The notes under the pieces: model-generated
Seen by the model: the letters and a program-made list of their open reading frames with translations, nothing else
What the model was told of the DNA's origin: nothing
Databases searched by the model: none
Translations under genes and position numbers: made by a program
Assembly (NCBI RefSeq): GCF_014284155.1
Contig: NZ_JACOFZ010000007.1
Span: 91,850 to 155,849, forward strand
DNA length: 64,000 nucleotides
Reading direction: 5' to 3'
Source of the DNA: Affinundibacterium nitidum
Lineage (GTDB): Bacteria > Pseudomonadota > Gammaproteobacteria > Burkholderiales > Burkholderiaceae_D
Part shown: one piece after another, positions 34,145-42,453 of the stretch
Position numbering within the stretch: the first letter of the stretch is position 1
Layout of the letters: every line of letters begins with the position of its first letter

Positions 34145-36571
34145 ATGAAAACAAGAAACCAACTACTCACACTCGCCTTCAGCATCGCTTGCATCGGCCT
34201 ATCTAGTCCTTTGTTTGCACAAGAAAATCTTAACTATCAAAAACCACCGAAATCCATCCTTGATCTGGCCGATGTCGTGCGAGCGCCTACGGTGCAGATC
34301 GACTCTAAGATGGACAATATCCTGCTGAGCTATCGCAACACCTTCAAAACCCTGTCCGAACTCAATCAAACAGAAGTTCGCCTCGGTGGCTTGCGTATTA
34401 ACCCTGTCACGAACATTTCTAGCTCAATGACCTATATCAACGACTTGAAATTACGTAAGGTCAAAGAGAGTAAAGAGATCACGATCAAAGATCTACCTAA
34501 AAATCCATTGATTGCAAATATCAGTTGGTCACCGAATGAGAAAAAAATTGCTTTCACCAATACGACCGAAAAGGGTGTTGAGTTGTGGGTGATTGATGTC
34601 GCTAGCGCACAAGCAAAAAAATTGAGCGCAGCCAACTTGAATGCCAATCTCGGATCGCCCTTCATGTGGTTCAAGGATAGCGATAGCCTTCTGCTGAAGA
34701 CCCTACCGAAAGATCGTCCGGCACTTCTCGACTCCAGCAAGGACCTACCACAGGGTCCAATTACTTCTAACTCTTCAGGGACCGCATCTCAAAATCGCAC
34801 CTATCCTGATCTCTTGAAGAATCAAAACGACGAAGCTAATTTCGTCATGCTCAGCACATCTGAATTAGTCAAGGTCGACTTGAATGGTAAGAGCAGCGTT
34901 TGGAAAAAAGCCGACATGTATGTGGATGAGAGTTTTTCACCAGATGGCAAATATCTGATGCTGAGCTCAATACAAAAACCATTTTCATACATCGTTCCTT
35001 ACAATCGATTCCCGAGCAAGACCGTGGTGTACGACCTCAGTGGTAAGGCGATCAAAACAGTTAACGAAGTCCCTTTGACCGAAACCATGCCTAAAGGCTT
35101 TAGCGCAACACGAAGTGGGAAGCGTAGCTTGTCATGGCGCGCAGATAAACCTGCAACTTTGGCGTATGTCGTCGCACTAGATGATGGCGATCCAGCGAAA
35201 AAGGTGGAGTATCGTGACGAAGTATTCCAATGGGATGCTCCATTTGAGAAGGCAGCAACATCTTTGGCTAAAACCAACCAACGCTTCAGCGGCATCATTT
35301 GGGGCAACGACCAGCTCGCTGTCATCTCAGAGAATTGGTACGACACACGAAACGAGCGTAGTTTCTTCTTTAACCCATCCAACCCAAGCGCCAAATTACG
35401 TCTCGTCTCTGATCGTAACTCGCAAGATATTTACAGCGACCCAGGACGTTTTGAAACCAAACGTAATCAATATCAGCGTCGCACACTCGCCATCGAAAAT
35501 GGCCAAGTCTACTTAATGGGCGCTGGTCATAGTAAAAAAGGACAATTTCCGTTTATCGATGCATTGAATGTTGAGACTTTAAGCAAAACCCGTCTCTATC
35601 AGTCTAGCTATACCGATAAAATCGAGAATCTGATCACGATTGAAGACTCAGCTAAAGGCGACGTCTTGGTCCAGATTCAGTCTAAAACCGAATACCCCAA
35701 CTACTTCTTACGTAATGTGAAGTCAGGTGCGTTAAATCCAATTACACAGTTTAAGAATCCGTATGAAGGTTTAAAAGATGTCTCGAAAGAAGTCATCAAA
35801 TATCAACGTAAAGATGGTGTTGAGTTGTCTGGTACTTTGTATCTACCGGCTGGTTACGACAAAGCGAAGAAGGACAAGCTGCCACTGTTGATTTGGGCGT
35901 ATCCAGCAGAATACAAAGACAAAAATTCTGCTGGCCAAAGCACGCATAATCCGAATGCCTTCACTGCACCGAATTATGGCTCTTTTATTTATTGGGCGAC
36001 ACGTGGTTATGCAGTATTAGACGATGCAGCATTCCCGATTATTGGTGAAGGCACAACCGAACCAAACGATAATTTTGTTCCACAATTAGTCGACAACGCA
36101 GAAGCCGCCATCGATGCTGTCGATAAATTGGGCTATATCGACCGTCAACGTGTCGCCGTAGGTGGACATTCCTATGGTGCGTTCATGACCGCCAACTTGC
36201 TTACGCACTCTAAGCTGTTTGCCTGCGGCATCGCACGCAGTGGCGCTTATAACCGCACCTTAACGCCGTTTGGTTTCCAAAGTGAGCAACGCAATTACTG
36301 GGAAACACCTGAGGTCTACACCAAAATGTCGCCATTTATGAATGCCGACAAAATGAAGACACCGATCCTATTGGTTCATGGTGAAGCCGACAATAATCCT
36401 GGAACCTTCACACTGCAAACCGAACGTTACTTCCAAGCTTTGAAAGGATTAGGTGCGCCAGCACGAATGGTCATCCTACCGAAAGAAAGCCATGGTTACG
36501 CTGCGCGTGAAAACATTCTTCATCTCTTATGGGAACAAGACCAATTCTTAGAGAAATGTCTGAAGAAGTAA
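34145..36571 (+). CDS. Secreted prolyl-oligopeptidase-family (S9) serine peptidase
   Basis: The 808-residue protein has a signal peptide (NQLLTLAFSIACIGLSSPLF then AQ), a beta-propeller region (about 30-540) and a C-terminal alpha/beta hydrolase domain. The catalytic triad is visible: Ser676 in GGHSYGAFMTANLLTHS, Asp749 in LVHGEADNNPGT and His783 in KESHGYAAR. Order and spacing fit family S9 (S9C/D-like, near the glutamyl endopeptidase group), acting on short peptides in the periplasm. The gene is monocistronic with an intrinsic terminator. Confidence 0.95.
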   Translation: MKTRNQLLTLAFSIACIGLSSPLFAQENLNYQKPPKSILDLADVVRAPTVQIDSKMDNILLSYRNTFKTLSELNQTEVRLGGLRINPVTNISSSMTYINDLKLRKVKESKEITIKDLPKNPLIANISWSPNEKKIAFTNTTEKGVELWVIDVASAQAKKLSAANLNANLGSPFMWFKDSDSLLLKTLPKDRPALLDSSKDLPQGPITSNSSGTASQNRTYPDLLKNQNDEANFVMLSTSELVKVDLNGKSSVWKKADMYVDESFSPDGKYLMLSSIQKPFSYIVPYNRFPSKTVVYDLSGKAIKTVNEVPLTETMPKGFSATRSGKRSLSWRADKPATLAYVVALDDGDPAKKVEYRDEVFQWDAPFEKAATSLAKTNQRFSGIIWGNDQLAVISENWYDTRNERSFFFNPSNPSAKLRLVSDRNSQDIYSDPGRFETKRNQYQRRTLAIENGQVYLMGAGHSKKGQFPFIDALNVETLSKTRLYQSSYTDKIENLITIEDSAKGDVLVQIQSKTEYPNYFLRNVKSGALNPITQFKNPYEGLKDVSKEVIKYQRKDGVELSGTLYLPAGYDKAKKDKLPLLIWAYPAEYKDKNSAGQSTHNPNAFTAPNYGSFIYWATRGYAVLDDAAFPIIGEGTTEPNDNFVPQLVDNAEAAIDAVDKLGYIDRQRVAVGGHSYGAFMTANLLTHSKLFACGIARSGAYNRTLTPFGFQSEQRNYWETPEVYTKMSPFMNADKMKTPILLVHGEADNNPGTFTLQTERYFQALKGLGAPARMVILPKESHGYAARENILHLLWEQDQFLEKCLKK

Positions 36572-36612
36572 ATCGCAGCGATATCCTCAAAAATTGATGC
36601 AGTATGAACCAC

Positions 36613-36650
36613 AAAAAGGCATCGTCGGATTGGTCGACGATGCCTTTTTT
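36613..36650 (+). terminator. Intrinsic terminator of the S9 peptidase gene
   Basis: GGCATCGTCG (36618-36627) pairs with CGACGATGCC (36635-36644), flanked by AAAAA and six T. It shows that any reading frame crossing it is not the start of the next gene. Confidence 0.95.
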
Positions 36651-36768
36651 GTGTCATATCAAGACACTTCAATCGAGAAGTCTTGGCGTAGTTCTACTTC
36701 GTACGGTAGACTCAATTCAGCCCAACACCTACACGAATAGAGTTACGCATATTAGGCATATTCAAGTA

Positions 36769-37653
36769 ATGACTTCATTTTCAGCACCGGTGCGAAAGAG
36801 ACCATGGTTCATGAGTATAGTCATGAGCCTTTACCTATTGCTCCACGCTGTCGCGCATGCAGAAAGCACGCCTATTCGCATCCAAGATCTAGAACGCACC
36901 AACGACCCCATAGCAAGTTATATCGTTGAGATTTTGCGACTCGCGATCAAAAAAAGTGGGGGCGATTATGTGATCGTTAAATCGACAGAAGCCCCCGTCC
37001 CTCAAGCAAGGCAAATTTTTGACTTATCGCAGAATCAAGGCAAACTCGATGTAATCTGGACCATGACCAGTGACGAGAGAGAGAAGCAGATTCGTGCGAT
37101 CAAGATCCCCATCGACAAAGGTTTCTTTGGTTGGCGCATTCCTTTCATTCATAGCGATAACCCAGCGCTCTTGAAGAGCGCCACCAGCCTTACAGCACTC
37201 GCGAAATTTCGTGCCGGCCAAGGAACGCAATGGCCCGACACCGACATCCTCAGACATAACGGATTACCAGTAGTCACGGGCAGCGATGAGGCATTAGCAA
37301 ATATGTTGCGCGCCAAACGTTTCGACTATTTCCCACGCCCGATTATCGCCATTTGGAATGAACAAAAAAATGTGGAATATCGACATTTCGTTATCGATAA
37401 AACTTTTGTATTGCACTACCCCACCGCTTTCTATTTTTTTGTATCACCGAAGCGCACGCAACTAGCCGAAGACTTAACGCGCGGATTAGAACTAGCTGTT
37501 GAAGATGGGAGTTTCGATCGAACCTTCAATAAGTATTTTGCTGATTTTATTCGCGATGCAGATATCAAACATCGATATGTCTTCGACCTCAAAAATCCTT
37601 TGATCAAAGAAGGGTCTCTGCCAGCGAATCCCAAGTATTGGTTTAAGCCTTAA
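36769..37653 (+). CDS. Periplasmic solute-binding-like protein (family 3 type)
   Basis: The 294-residue product has a signal peptide (MSIVMSLYLLLHAVAHAES) and a bilobed binding-protein fold: an N-terminal lobe from PIRIQDLERTNDP, a central LDVIWTMTSDEREKQIR and a C-terminal lobe with EDGSFDRTFNKYFADF, which is the family 3 binding protein end signature. The start at 36769 (MTSFSAPVRKR) is chosen because upstream frames run through the terminator. No transporter permease or ATPase is adjacent, so it may be an orphan binding or sensory protein. Confidence 0.82.
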   Translation: MTSFSAPVRKRPWFMSIVMSLYLLLHAVAHAESTPIRIQDLERTNDPIASYIVEILRLAIKKSGGDYVIVKSTEAPVPQARQIFDLSQNQGKLDVIWTMTSDEREKQIRAIKIPIDKGFFGWRIPFIHSDNPALLKSATSLTALAKFRAGQGTQWPDTDILRHNGLPVVTGSDEALANMLRAKRFDYFPRPIIAIWNEQKNVEYRHFVIDKTFVLHYPTAFYFFVSPKRTQLAEDLTRGLELAVEDGSFDRTFNKYFADFIRDADIKHRYVFDLKNPLIKEGSLPANPKYWFKP

Positions 37654-37662
37654 GTTCAATTC

Positions 37663-38187
37663 TCATAAATTTATCTCGTAGAGCTTGAGATAACGATCGC
37701 CGTCTGGATGCAGCATATTTTCTTTGAAAAGCATTCCTAATTTTTCGAGAAGTCTAGACGAGCGTTCATTATCAAGACGCGTCGTTGCCACCAAGCTTTT
37801 TAGGTGTAGTTGGTTTTTGGCGAATTGTAAACATGCTGCTGCAGCTTCAAATGCATAGCCGTTACCTTCGTATTCAGCTAGCAAAGCGAAGCCGATATCT
37901 GGAGCATTAAGATATTCCCGCTGTGCAAGGCCGCACATACCAACAGCTGCCCCTGTCTCGATAGATTCAAGCAAATAGAAACCAAAACCCAAACGCTGAT
38001 AGTTTTGAATTGCCCCATTCAACAAATATCGACGTGCTTGCTCGACATCGTGGACGCCGCGCTCACCAATGTAACGAAGCCAACCAGGATCGTTCAATAA
38101 GTTCAACATGAAAGCGGCGTCTGCTTCCTGGAAGTGCCGCCCGCGTAGGCGTTCTGTTTGGAATACGATCATGGGTTTATATGGCAT
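37663..38187 (-). CDS. GNAT acetyltransferase, RimJ/RimL-like
   Basis: The 174-residue protein has the ribosomal-protein acetyltransferase-like pattern: TERLRGRHFQEADAAFMLNLLNDP, then GVHDVEQARRYL, VGMCGLAQREYLNAPDIGFALL, YAFEAAAACLQFAKNQL and TRLDNERSSRLLEKLGM. The last two blocks form the acetyl-CoA site. It is cytosolic, with an unknown acceptor. A start at the Met of MIVFQTERL (38172) is equally possible. Confidence 0.9.
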   Translation of the reverse strand: MPYKPMIVFQTERLRGRHFQEADAAFMLNLLNDPGWLRYIGERGVHDVEQARRYLLNGAIQNYQRLGFGFYLLESIETGAAVGMCGLAQREYLNAPDIGFALLAEYEGNGYAFEAAAACLQFAKNQLHLKSLVATTRLDNERSSRLLEKLGMLFKENMLHPDGDRYLKLYEINL

Positions 38188-38249
38188 AAGCTTGATATGC
38201 CAAATCTCTCAAACAATGCGGTGCCGAAAAACACCACTGCTTACAGCAC

Positions 38250-38945
38250 TTAATTCCCAACTTTGATATAAGCTTGATCTTTCAGTGCATTCTTCAATTG
38301 CAGAGTCTCATCGTACAGTCTTTCAAAATCCACCATGTTCAAAGTCATACGCCAGACCAGTTGCGGCTTTGCCGCTGGGCTCATTGCTAAACGTACTGCA
38401 TATCGGCAGTTAGCAAAAGTGTCTAAGTTACTTGCGTAATTCAATTGTAGCCCTGCTGCTGCTTCACACTGAGTAATTGGCGTTACATCTTTACCTGCAC
38501 GCTTCTCCACCCAAGACACATCGGTTGCACCACGCGTCATCGCTGGCACACCATATTTTGACGACATCGTTTTCGCAAGATCACTCAAAGTAATTTCGAC
38601 ATTAAATCGCTCACTACGGCTTAAAGCAACAACCCGACTCGTTACAGGGCTAAACACCAACATCATGTAATCAGGTTCAAGATTGCGGCCATCTTTTTTG
38701 TATTGTGCTGTAGCGATGCGCTCAGGTAGACCTGCCGCAGCCTTATGGTTTGTCTTACGCCAGAATACCCATCCCTCTTTTTTCAGAGCAAGCTCCATAT
38801 CGGCGACCGAATCGCCCAACTTAACGCCTTCCGTCTCTAAATTTTTTACAGTAGTTTGCGCGTGCACAGCAGGCTGCACAGCGAATGAAGTAATGCCTAC
38901 GAATAGTGACAATACTGACGACAGTAATTTAGTTTTCATATTCAT
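38250..38945 (-). CDS. Exported hypothetical protein, paralogue of the gene at 39951
   Basis: The 231-residue product has a signal peptide (MKTKLLSSVLSLFVGITSF ending VHA) and a periplasmic domain. It starts VKLGDSVADMELALKKEG and continues through LVFSPVTSRVVALSRSE, LAKTMSSKYGVP and ANCRYAVRLAM, with two conserved Cys. The same order of motifs appears in the gene at 39951: GGISLGMNVNDAIPIIKKL, then a strand ending VSRRIE, NALFEKYDAP, and NTCALALTTSA. This suggests a shared fold and ancestry. No known family is recognised. Confidence 0.75.
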   Translation of the reverse strand: MNMKTKLLSSVLSLFVGITSFAVQPAVHAQTTVKNLETEGVKLGDSVADMELALKKEGWVFWRKTNHKAAAGLPERIATAQYKKDGRNLEPDYMMLVFSPVTSRVVALSRSERFNVEITLSDLAKTMSSKYGVPAMTRGATDVSWVEKRAGKDVTPITQCEAAAGLQLNYASNLDTFANCRYAVRLAMSPAAKPQLVWRMTLNMVDFERLYDETLQLKNALKDQAYIKVGN

Positions 38946-39060
38946 CTAACGAAAAAATTAAAACAAAGAATTGCCCCGCGAATTTAATCGATATGCCCGA
39001 CAATTCACTAAATGGTATTCGACGGCAAAAACAGTAAGCCACCGTGCACGTAAAGTTAGC

Positions 39061-39870
39061 TTATGGCTTAACAAACTTAAGCGTCATACGATCACTCTCA
39101 CCAATCGCAAGATATTTTTCTCGTTTGTAAGCGCCATTGCTTAAGCTTGGAGGCAAAGACCAAACACCAAACGTATAGTCTGCATCATCTTTAGGATTCG
39201 CATTGATTTCAGACTTTGCCACTAACTTGAAACCAGCTTCCTCAGCTAAGCGAATCACGTAGGATTCGTGAATATAACCACTCATCGCTCGTGTATCTTG
39301 AGGCATAGCAGGTGGGCGACGGTGATCGACTACACCAAAGACACCACCTGATTTCAAACTAAGGAAGACAGCTTTAAACGCCGCTCGCACTGTTTCATCT
39401 TTCTCACCTACCCAGTTGTGCACATTTCTGAACGTGAGAACCATGTCGACAGTGCCATCTTTCGCGAAATCAAATTTCTTTGTCTGCGGCTGAAACAGCC
39501 CCATTTTTACGCGATCATACACGACAGGTTTAGTTGCCAAAAAGTCGCGAAACTGTCTTGTATAAAAACCTTTTTCACCTTCGACGATGGGGCCATCAAC
39601 GCCGATCAGCGTCCCCTTTTCGCGTAAATATGGCGCCAAGATCTCAGTGTACCAGCCACCCTCAGGTATCAATTCAACGACAGTCATATCTGGTTTGATA
39701 CCGAAGAAACTCAAAGTTTCATATGGGTGACGAGCAGCGTCTCGTGCTACATTTTCCTTGGTACGAGACGGTGCAGCGACGGCAGCCTTCAGAGCAAGAT
39801 CTTCGGCCAGCGTTGGAGCTTGTACCGCGAAAGCCAAGATCGAGGCGCACATCCAATGGGTCAATTTCAT
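39061..39870 (-). CDS. Exported class I SAM-dependent methyltransferase-like protein
   Basis: The protein of 269 residues has a signal peptide (MKLTHWMCASILAFAVQAPT then LA) and a Rossmann-type fold with MTVVELIPEGGWYTEILAPYL as motif I. The EGGW run is the glycine-containing loop, followed by GTLIGVDG, MVLTFRNVHNWVG and LKSGGVFGVVDHR. This is the pattern of the predicted methyltransferase group COG4798, exported members of which are uncharacterised. A SAM-dependent enzyme in the periplasm is unusual because SAM is cytosolic, so the actual role is uncertain. It lies between the two related exported genes. Confidence 0.82.
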   Translation of the reverse strand: MKLTHWMCASILAFAVQAPTLAEDLALKAAVAAPSRTKENVARDAARHPYETLSFFGIKPDMTVVELIPEGGWYTEILAPYLREKGTLIGVDGPIVEGEKGFYTRQFRDFLATKPVVYDRVKMGLFQPQTKKFDFAKDGTVDMVLTFRNVHNWVGEKDETVRAAFKAVFLSLKSGGVFGVVDHRRPPAMPQDTRAMSGYIHESYVIRLAEEAGFKLVAKSEINANPKDDADYTFGVWSLPPSLSNGAYKREKYLAIGESDRMTLKFVKP

Positions 39871-39950
39871 GGTCCATCCTTTGTCGAGTATGTTTTAAAA
39901 CTGTGTGTTTGAATATCTAGCCTACCAAATTGCCGTGCTGCTGAAACGAA

Positions 39951-40925
39951 TTAAAACTGCGGTTTGTTCGCCCGCGCTTTCTCTTCCGCTTCACGTTTTT
40001 GCTTCAGATATTCCGCTTGCTGCGCATTCACGCTATTCACATCACGAATCAAGGCTGGTGAATACATCTGCACGGTATAGCTTTGAATTAAATTTGTATT
40101 GGATTGCATGTACGCGCTGGTTGTCAGCGCTAACGCACAGGTGTTGCGGAAATTATTCGGGATGGTCACAGAATCCGTAATCGGTACATACATGGTGTAA
40201 GGTAATGAGGCACAAGGTCCCGATTTGGAATCCAAATTATGCGAAGCATGTTGCTGACCATTCATACCAAAGGACCAAGTAAAATGTGGGTAATTGACAC
40301 GGCTACGTTCAGAGATGAGCGCGTTCGGGGCATCGTATTTCTCAAATAACGCGTTCTTGTACGTTTCCAACAGCAGAGGTTGATCTTTCGGCAGTTCAAT
40401 GCGGCGACTAACCAGCCAAATGTTGCCTGCCTCATTAAAATATACCGTGAACTGATCTGTCGGAATAGCATTCGCAGGGCCTGCTTTCGCAGTCACACCT
40501 CGATAATTATTCACCATAATTTTCAGAGTTTCTACGCGATAGGCTGGATTGAGCTTTTTAATGATGGGGATAGCATCATTCACATTCATCCCTAAACTGA
40601 TGCCACCAATTTCTGGCTTTCGAATCGACGCTGCAAACTTGGCGAAAGAATTCGAATCCATCAGCAAACCCGGAGAACCCGGAATAGGCAAGCCATCTAA
40701 TTGGACAACACCTTCTTTCACCGGAGTAGATCCGACGCTGCCTGGCATGGTCGGCGTGCTATTCGCGTTAGCTTGTGCACCAGAAGTCTGTTCAGGCTTA
40801 GAAGCGGTCTGTTCTTTAACACTATCCTTAATAATTTTCTTAAGACTAAATCCAGATGACTGTGCGTTCGCATGGACAGGCGACAAAGCGAGACCTGCCA
40901 AAAGAAGTGAGGCTATAATTTTCAT
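39951..40925 (-). CDS. Exported hypothetical protein, paralogue of the gene at 38250
   Basis: The 324-residue product has a signal peptide (MKIIASLLLAGLALSPVHAN), a low-complexity Gln/Ala/Ser/Pro linker (residues ~20-75) and a domain starting GGISLGMNVNDAIPIIKKL. It continues with VYFNEAGNIWLVSRRIELP, NALFEKYDAPN and NTCALALTTSAYM. The tail (SVNAQQAEYLKQKREAEEKA) is a charged coiled-coil. Motif order matches the gene at 38250, with the linker and tail as additions. No function is known for the family. Confidence 0.75.
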   Translation of the reverse strand: MKIIASLLLAGLALSPVHANAQSSGFSLKKIIKDSVKEQTASKPEQTSGAQANANSTPTMPGSVGSTPVKEGVVQLDGLPIPGSPGLLMDSNSFAKFAASIRKPEIGGISLGMNVNDAIPIIKKLNPAYRVETLKIMVNNYRGVTAKAGPANAIPTDQFTVYFNEAGNIWLVSRRIELPKDQPLLLETYKNALFEKYDAPNALISERSRVNYPHFTWSFGMNGQQHASHNLDSKSGPCASLPYTMYVPITDSVTIPNNFRNTCALALTTSAYMQSNTNLIQSYTVQMYSPALIRDVNSVNAQQAEYLKQKREAEEKARANKPQF

Positions 40926-41080
40926 GAGTGGGTTCAGGTAGATTATAAAAATTTTCGCGTTCGTATCGGTCCTTGCACCTTACCCACGAATAGCATGAAA
41001 TAGGATATCAAGTGCGTGTGGGCATTGTATGAGAAATTATCTTATGTACCAATTTATTTTGATAACTGGCAAGAATTGCG

Positions 41081-41237
41081 GGGCGGATGGTGCAATCCGC
41101 GCTGACATAAACGTAGGGCGGGTGCAACCCGCGCCGCCGGAATTTTCAGAATACCGCTATCGTGATTTGAAGCGAGAGAAAATATTTGAACGATAAATCG
41201 TTTCGGTGATTTACAGCGCGGGTTGCACCTGCCCTAC
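41081..41237. repeat. Three-copy REP-like palindromic repeat cluster
   Basis: GTAGGGCGGGTGCAACCCGCGC (41113-41134) occurs again in inverted orientation at 41216-41237 with one mismatch. A degenerate form, GGGCGGATGGTGCAATCCGC, lies at 41081-41100. Each unit is itself partly palindromic (CGGGTGCAACCCG). The arrangement, in an intergenic gap of about 320 bases otherwise lacking genes, is that of a dispersed REP or small MITE-like element. Confidence 0.75.
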
Positions 41238-41246
41238 TTGATTAAG

Positions 41247-41669
41247 TCAAGACGAGCCAAAATGCTTCCGGATTTTGCGCATCAACCGAGTAAGAAAATA
41301 AAGCCCTTCAGCAAAAAGCAATGAATATTCGAGAATCTTGAGGAGATTTATCAAAATTAAGCTACCACCCCAATAACCGACCAGATCTATAATGAATTGC
41401 AAAAATAAAGCTGTAAAAGCAATGATTATAAATAGAATAGTTGCCGTACCAGACTCTACGATAGTGTGAAATATTTCCGACCCACCATTTTTTTCTACGT
41501 TTATATGGTTCTTATTCCGAACAATGGAACGATGTTTTCCTGTCGGGAAAGGTGGTCTATAAGACGAACGTTGACGGGAGACTTCAAACGGGATTTTTAA
41601 AAAATGGACTAACGTCCTAAAAAGAAGATGGCACGAACGTACCACCAAGTTGATTGTCGTTGGTTTCAT
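41247..41669 (-). CDS. Hypothetical membrane protein
   Basis: A 140-residue product with two membrane helices in the second half (ATILFIIIAFTALFLQFII and SLILINLLKILEYSLLFA) and a basic tail (RLMRKIRKHFG). The first 65 residues are basic and unlike any family I recognise. The AT content is higher than in the neighbours, so acquisition or a fast-evolving gene is possible. It lies next to the repeat cluster. The start codon is not firmly fixed. Confidence 0.5.
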   Translation of the reverse strand: MKPTTINLVVRSCHLLFRTLVHFLKIPFEVSRQRSSYRPPFPTGKHRSIVRNKNHINVEKNGGSEIFHTIVESGTATILFIIIAFTALFLQFIIDLVGYWGGSLILINLLKILEYSLLFAEGLYFLTRLMRKIRKHFGSS

Positions 41670-41939
41670 ATTTACCTCAGCGCCACAAGGCGTTCAACTA
41701 CTACTCAAAATACCTCACTGCAAATCAAACCCCACCAGAAGTGACAGCAAGGAGACGTATCGCAAAACTACATCTGCGACAGCTCTATTGTCTGTGCCAT
41801 TAAACTTCTTGTCAATAATTTTATTCACAAAAACTAAAGACTCAAAACTTTACAACCTCGTGCATATTACAAATAACGCGCTTGGAAATTCAATAAACGG
41901 AATACTTCGAGCAAGATGCAGTGCATCGCTCCTACGGAG

Positions 41940-42284
41940 CTAGTCACTGTCTAAGATTTCTAAAGCCTGTTCTTGACTAAATTTCTCGACAAACACCTTA
42001 AGACCTTCAGGCAATAGAATCGCCCCACCAGAAATTTCTCGATATTTATCGAAGATGTTCTTATTTAAGGATTCATCAACTGCCTTGTAGTTACCAAACA
42101 ACTCCAATAATTTATCTTTGTCATTGTATGCGATCAGCACCAAGCAATAATCGTTATTGATTTCACCAAAAGTTCTAATAGAAAGTGTATCGACATCATA
42201 TTTCGAGTACGCGAAATCCTTCAATCGAGCCGGGATAAATTCAAATTCGAGCAAGTCAGAGATGTTCGGCATACATAAATACAA
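41940..42284 (-). CDS. Hypothetical protein, 114 residues
   Basis: The product begins MYLCMPNISDLLEFEFIPAR and is mixed helix and strand with no signal peptide or membrane segment. It ends VEKFSQEQALEILDSD, an acidic helix. No known family is recognised. AT-rich composition matches the preceding gene, so the two may form a small acquired pair. The in-frame ATG at 42272 (MPNISDL) is an alternative start. Confidence 0.55.
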   Translation of the reverse strand: MYLCMPNISDLLEFEFIPARLKDFAYSKYDVDTLSIRTFGEINNDYCLVLIAYNDKDKLLELFGNYKAVDESLNKNIFDKYREISGGAILLPEGLKVFVEKFSQEQALEILDSD

Positions 42285-42370
42285 AAAAAGAGAAAATGAA
42301 ACTGTTCAATCATCTGGATGACATGCCGGAAAATTCAATTAGCGGGATACAGAGCTAGGCGCTTCCCGCA

Positions 42371-42388
42371 GCAATACTGAAGTATTGC
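42371..42388. other. Hairpin downstream of icmF
   Basis: GCAATAC (42371-42377) pairs with GTATTGC (42382-42388) around TGAA. There is no T-run. It lies 66 bases after the icmF stop and could help define the transcript end. Confidence 0.35.
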
Positions 42389-42453
42389 GAGGACCGCTGT
42401 TTTAGCACCTTACAACGCGCTGTGCCCGCCAATTGGATTTAACGGCGTGTCAT

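Noticed and set aside
36604-36768. Upstream extension of the periplasmic binding-protein gene
   Set aside because: It runs through the intrinsic terminator of the S9 peptidase gene and lacks a signal peptide; the start at 36769 is used.
41650-41943. 97-codon open frame in the AT-rich region after the 41.2 kb membrane gene
   Set aside because: It lacks a ribosome site and recognisable features and overlaps both flanking genes at its ends. The ~270-base gap it would fill is left as empty.
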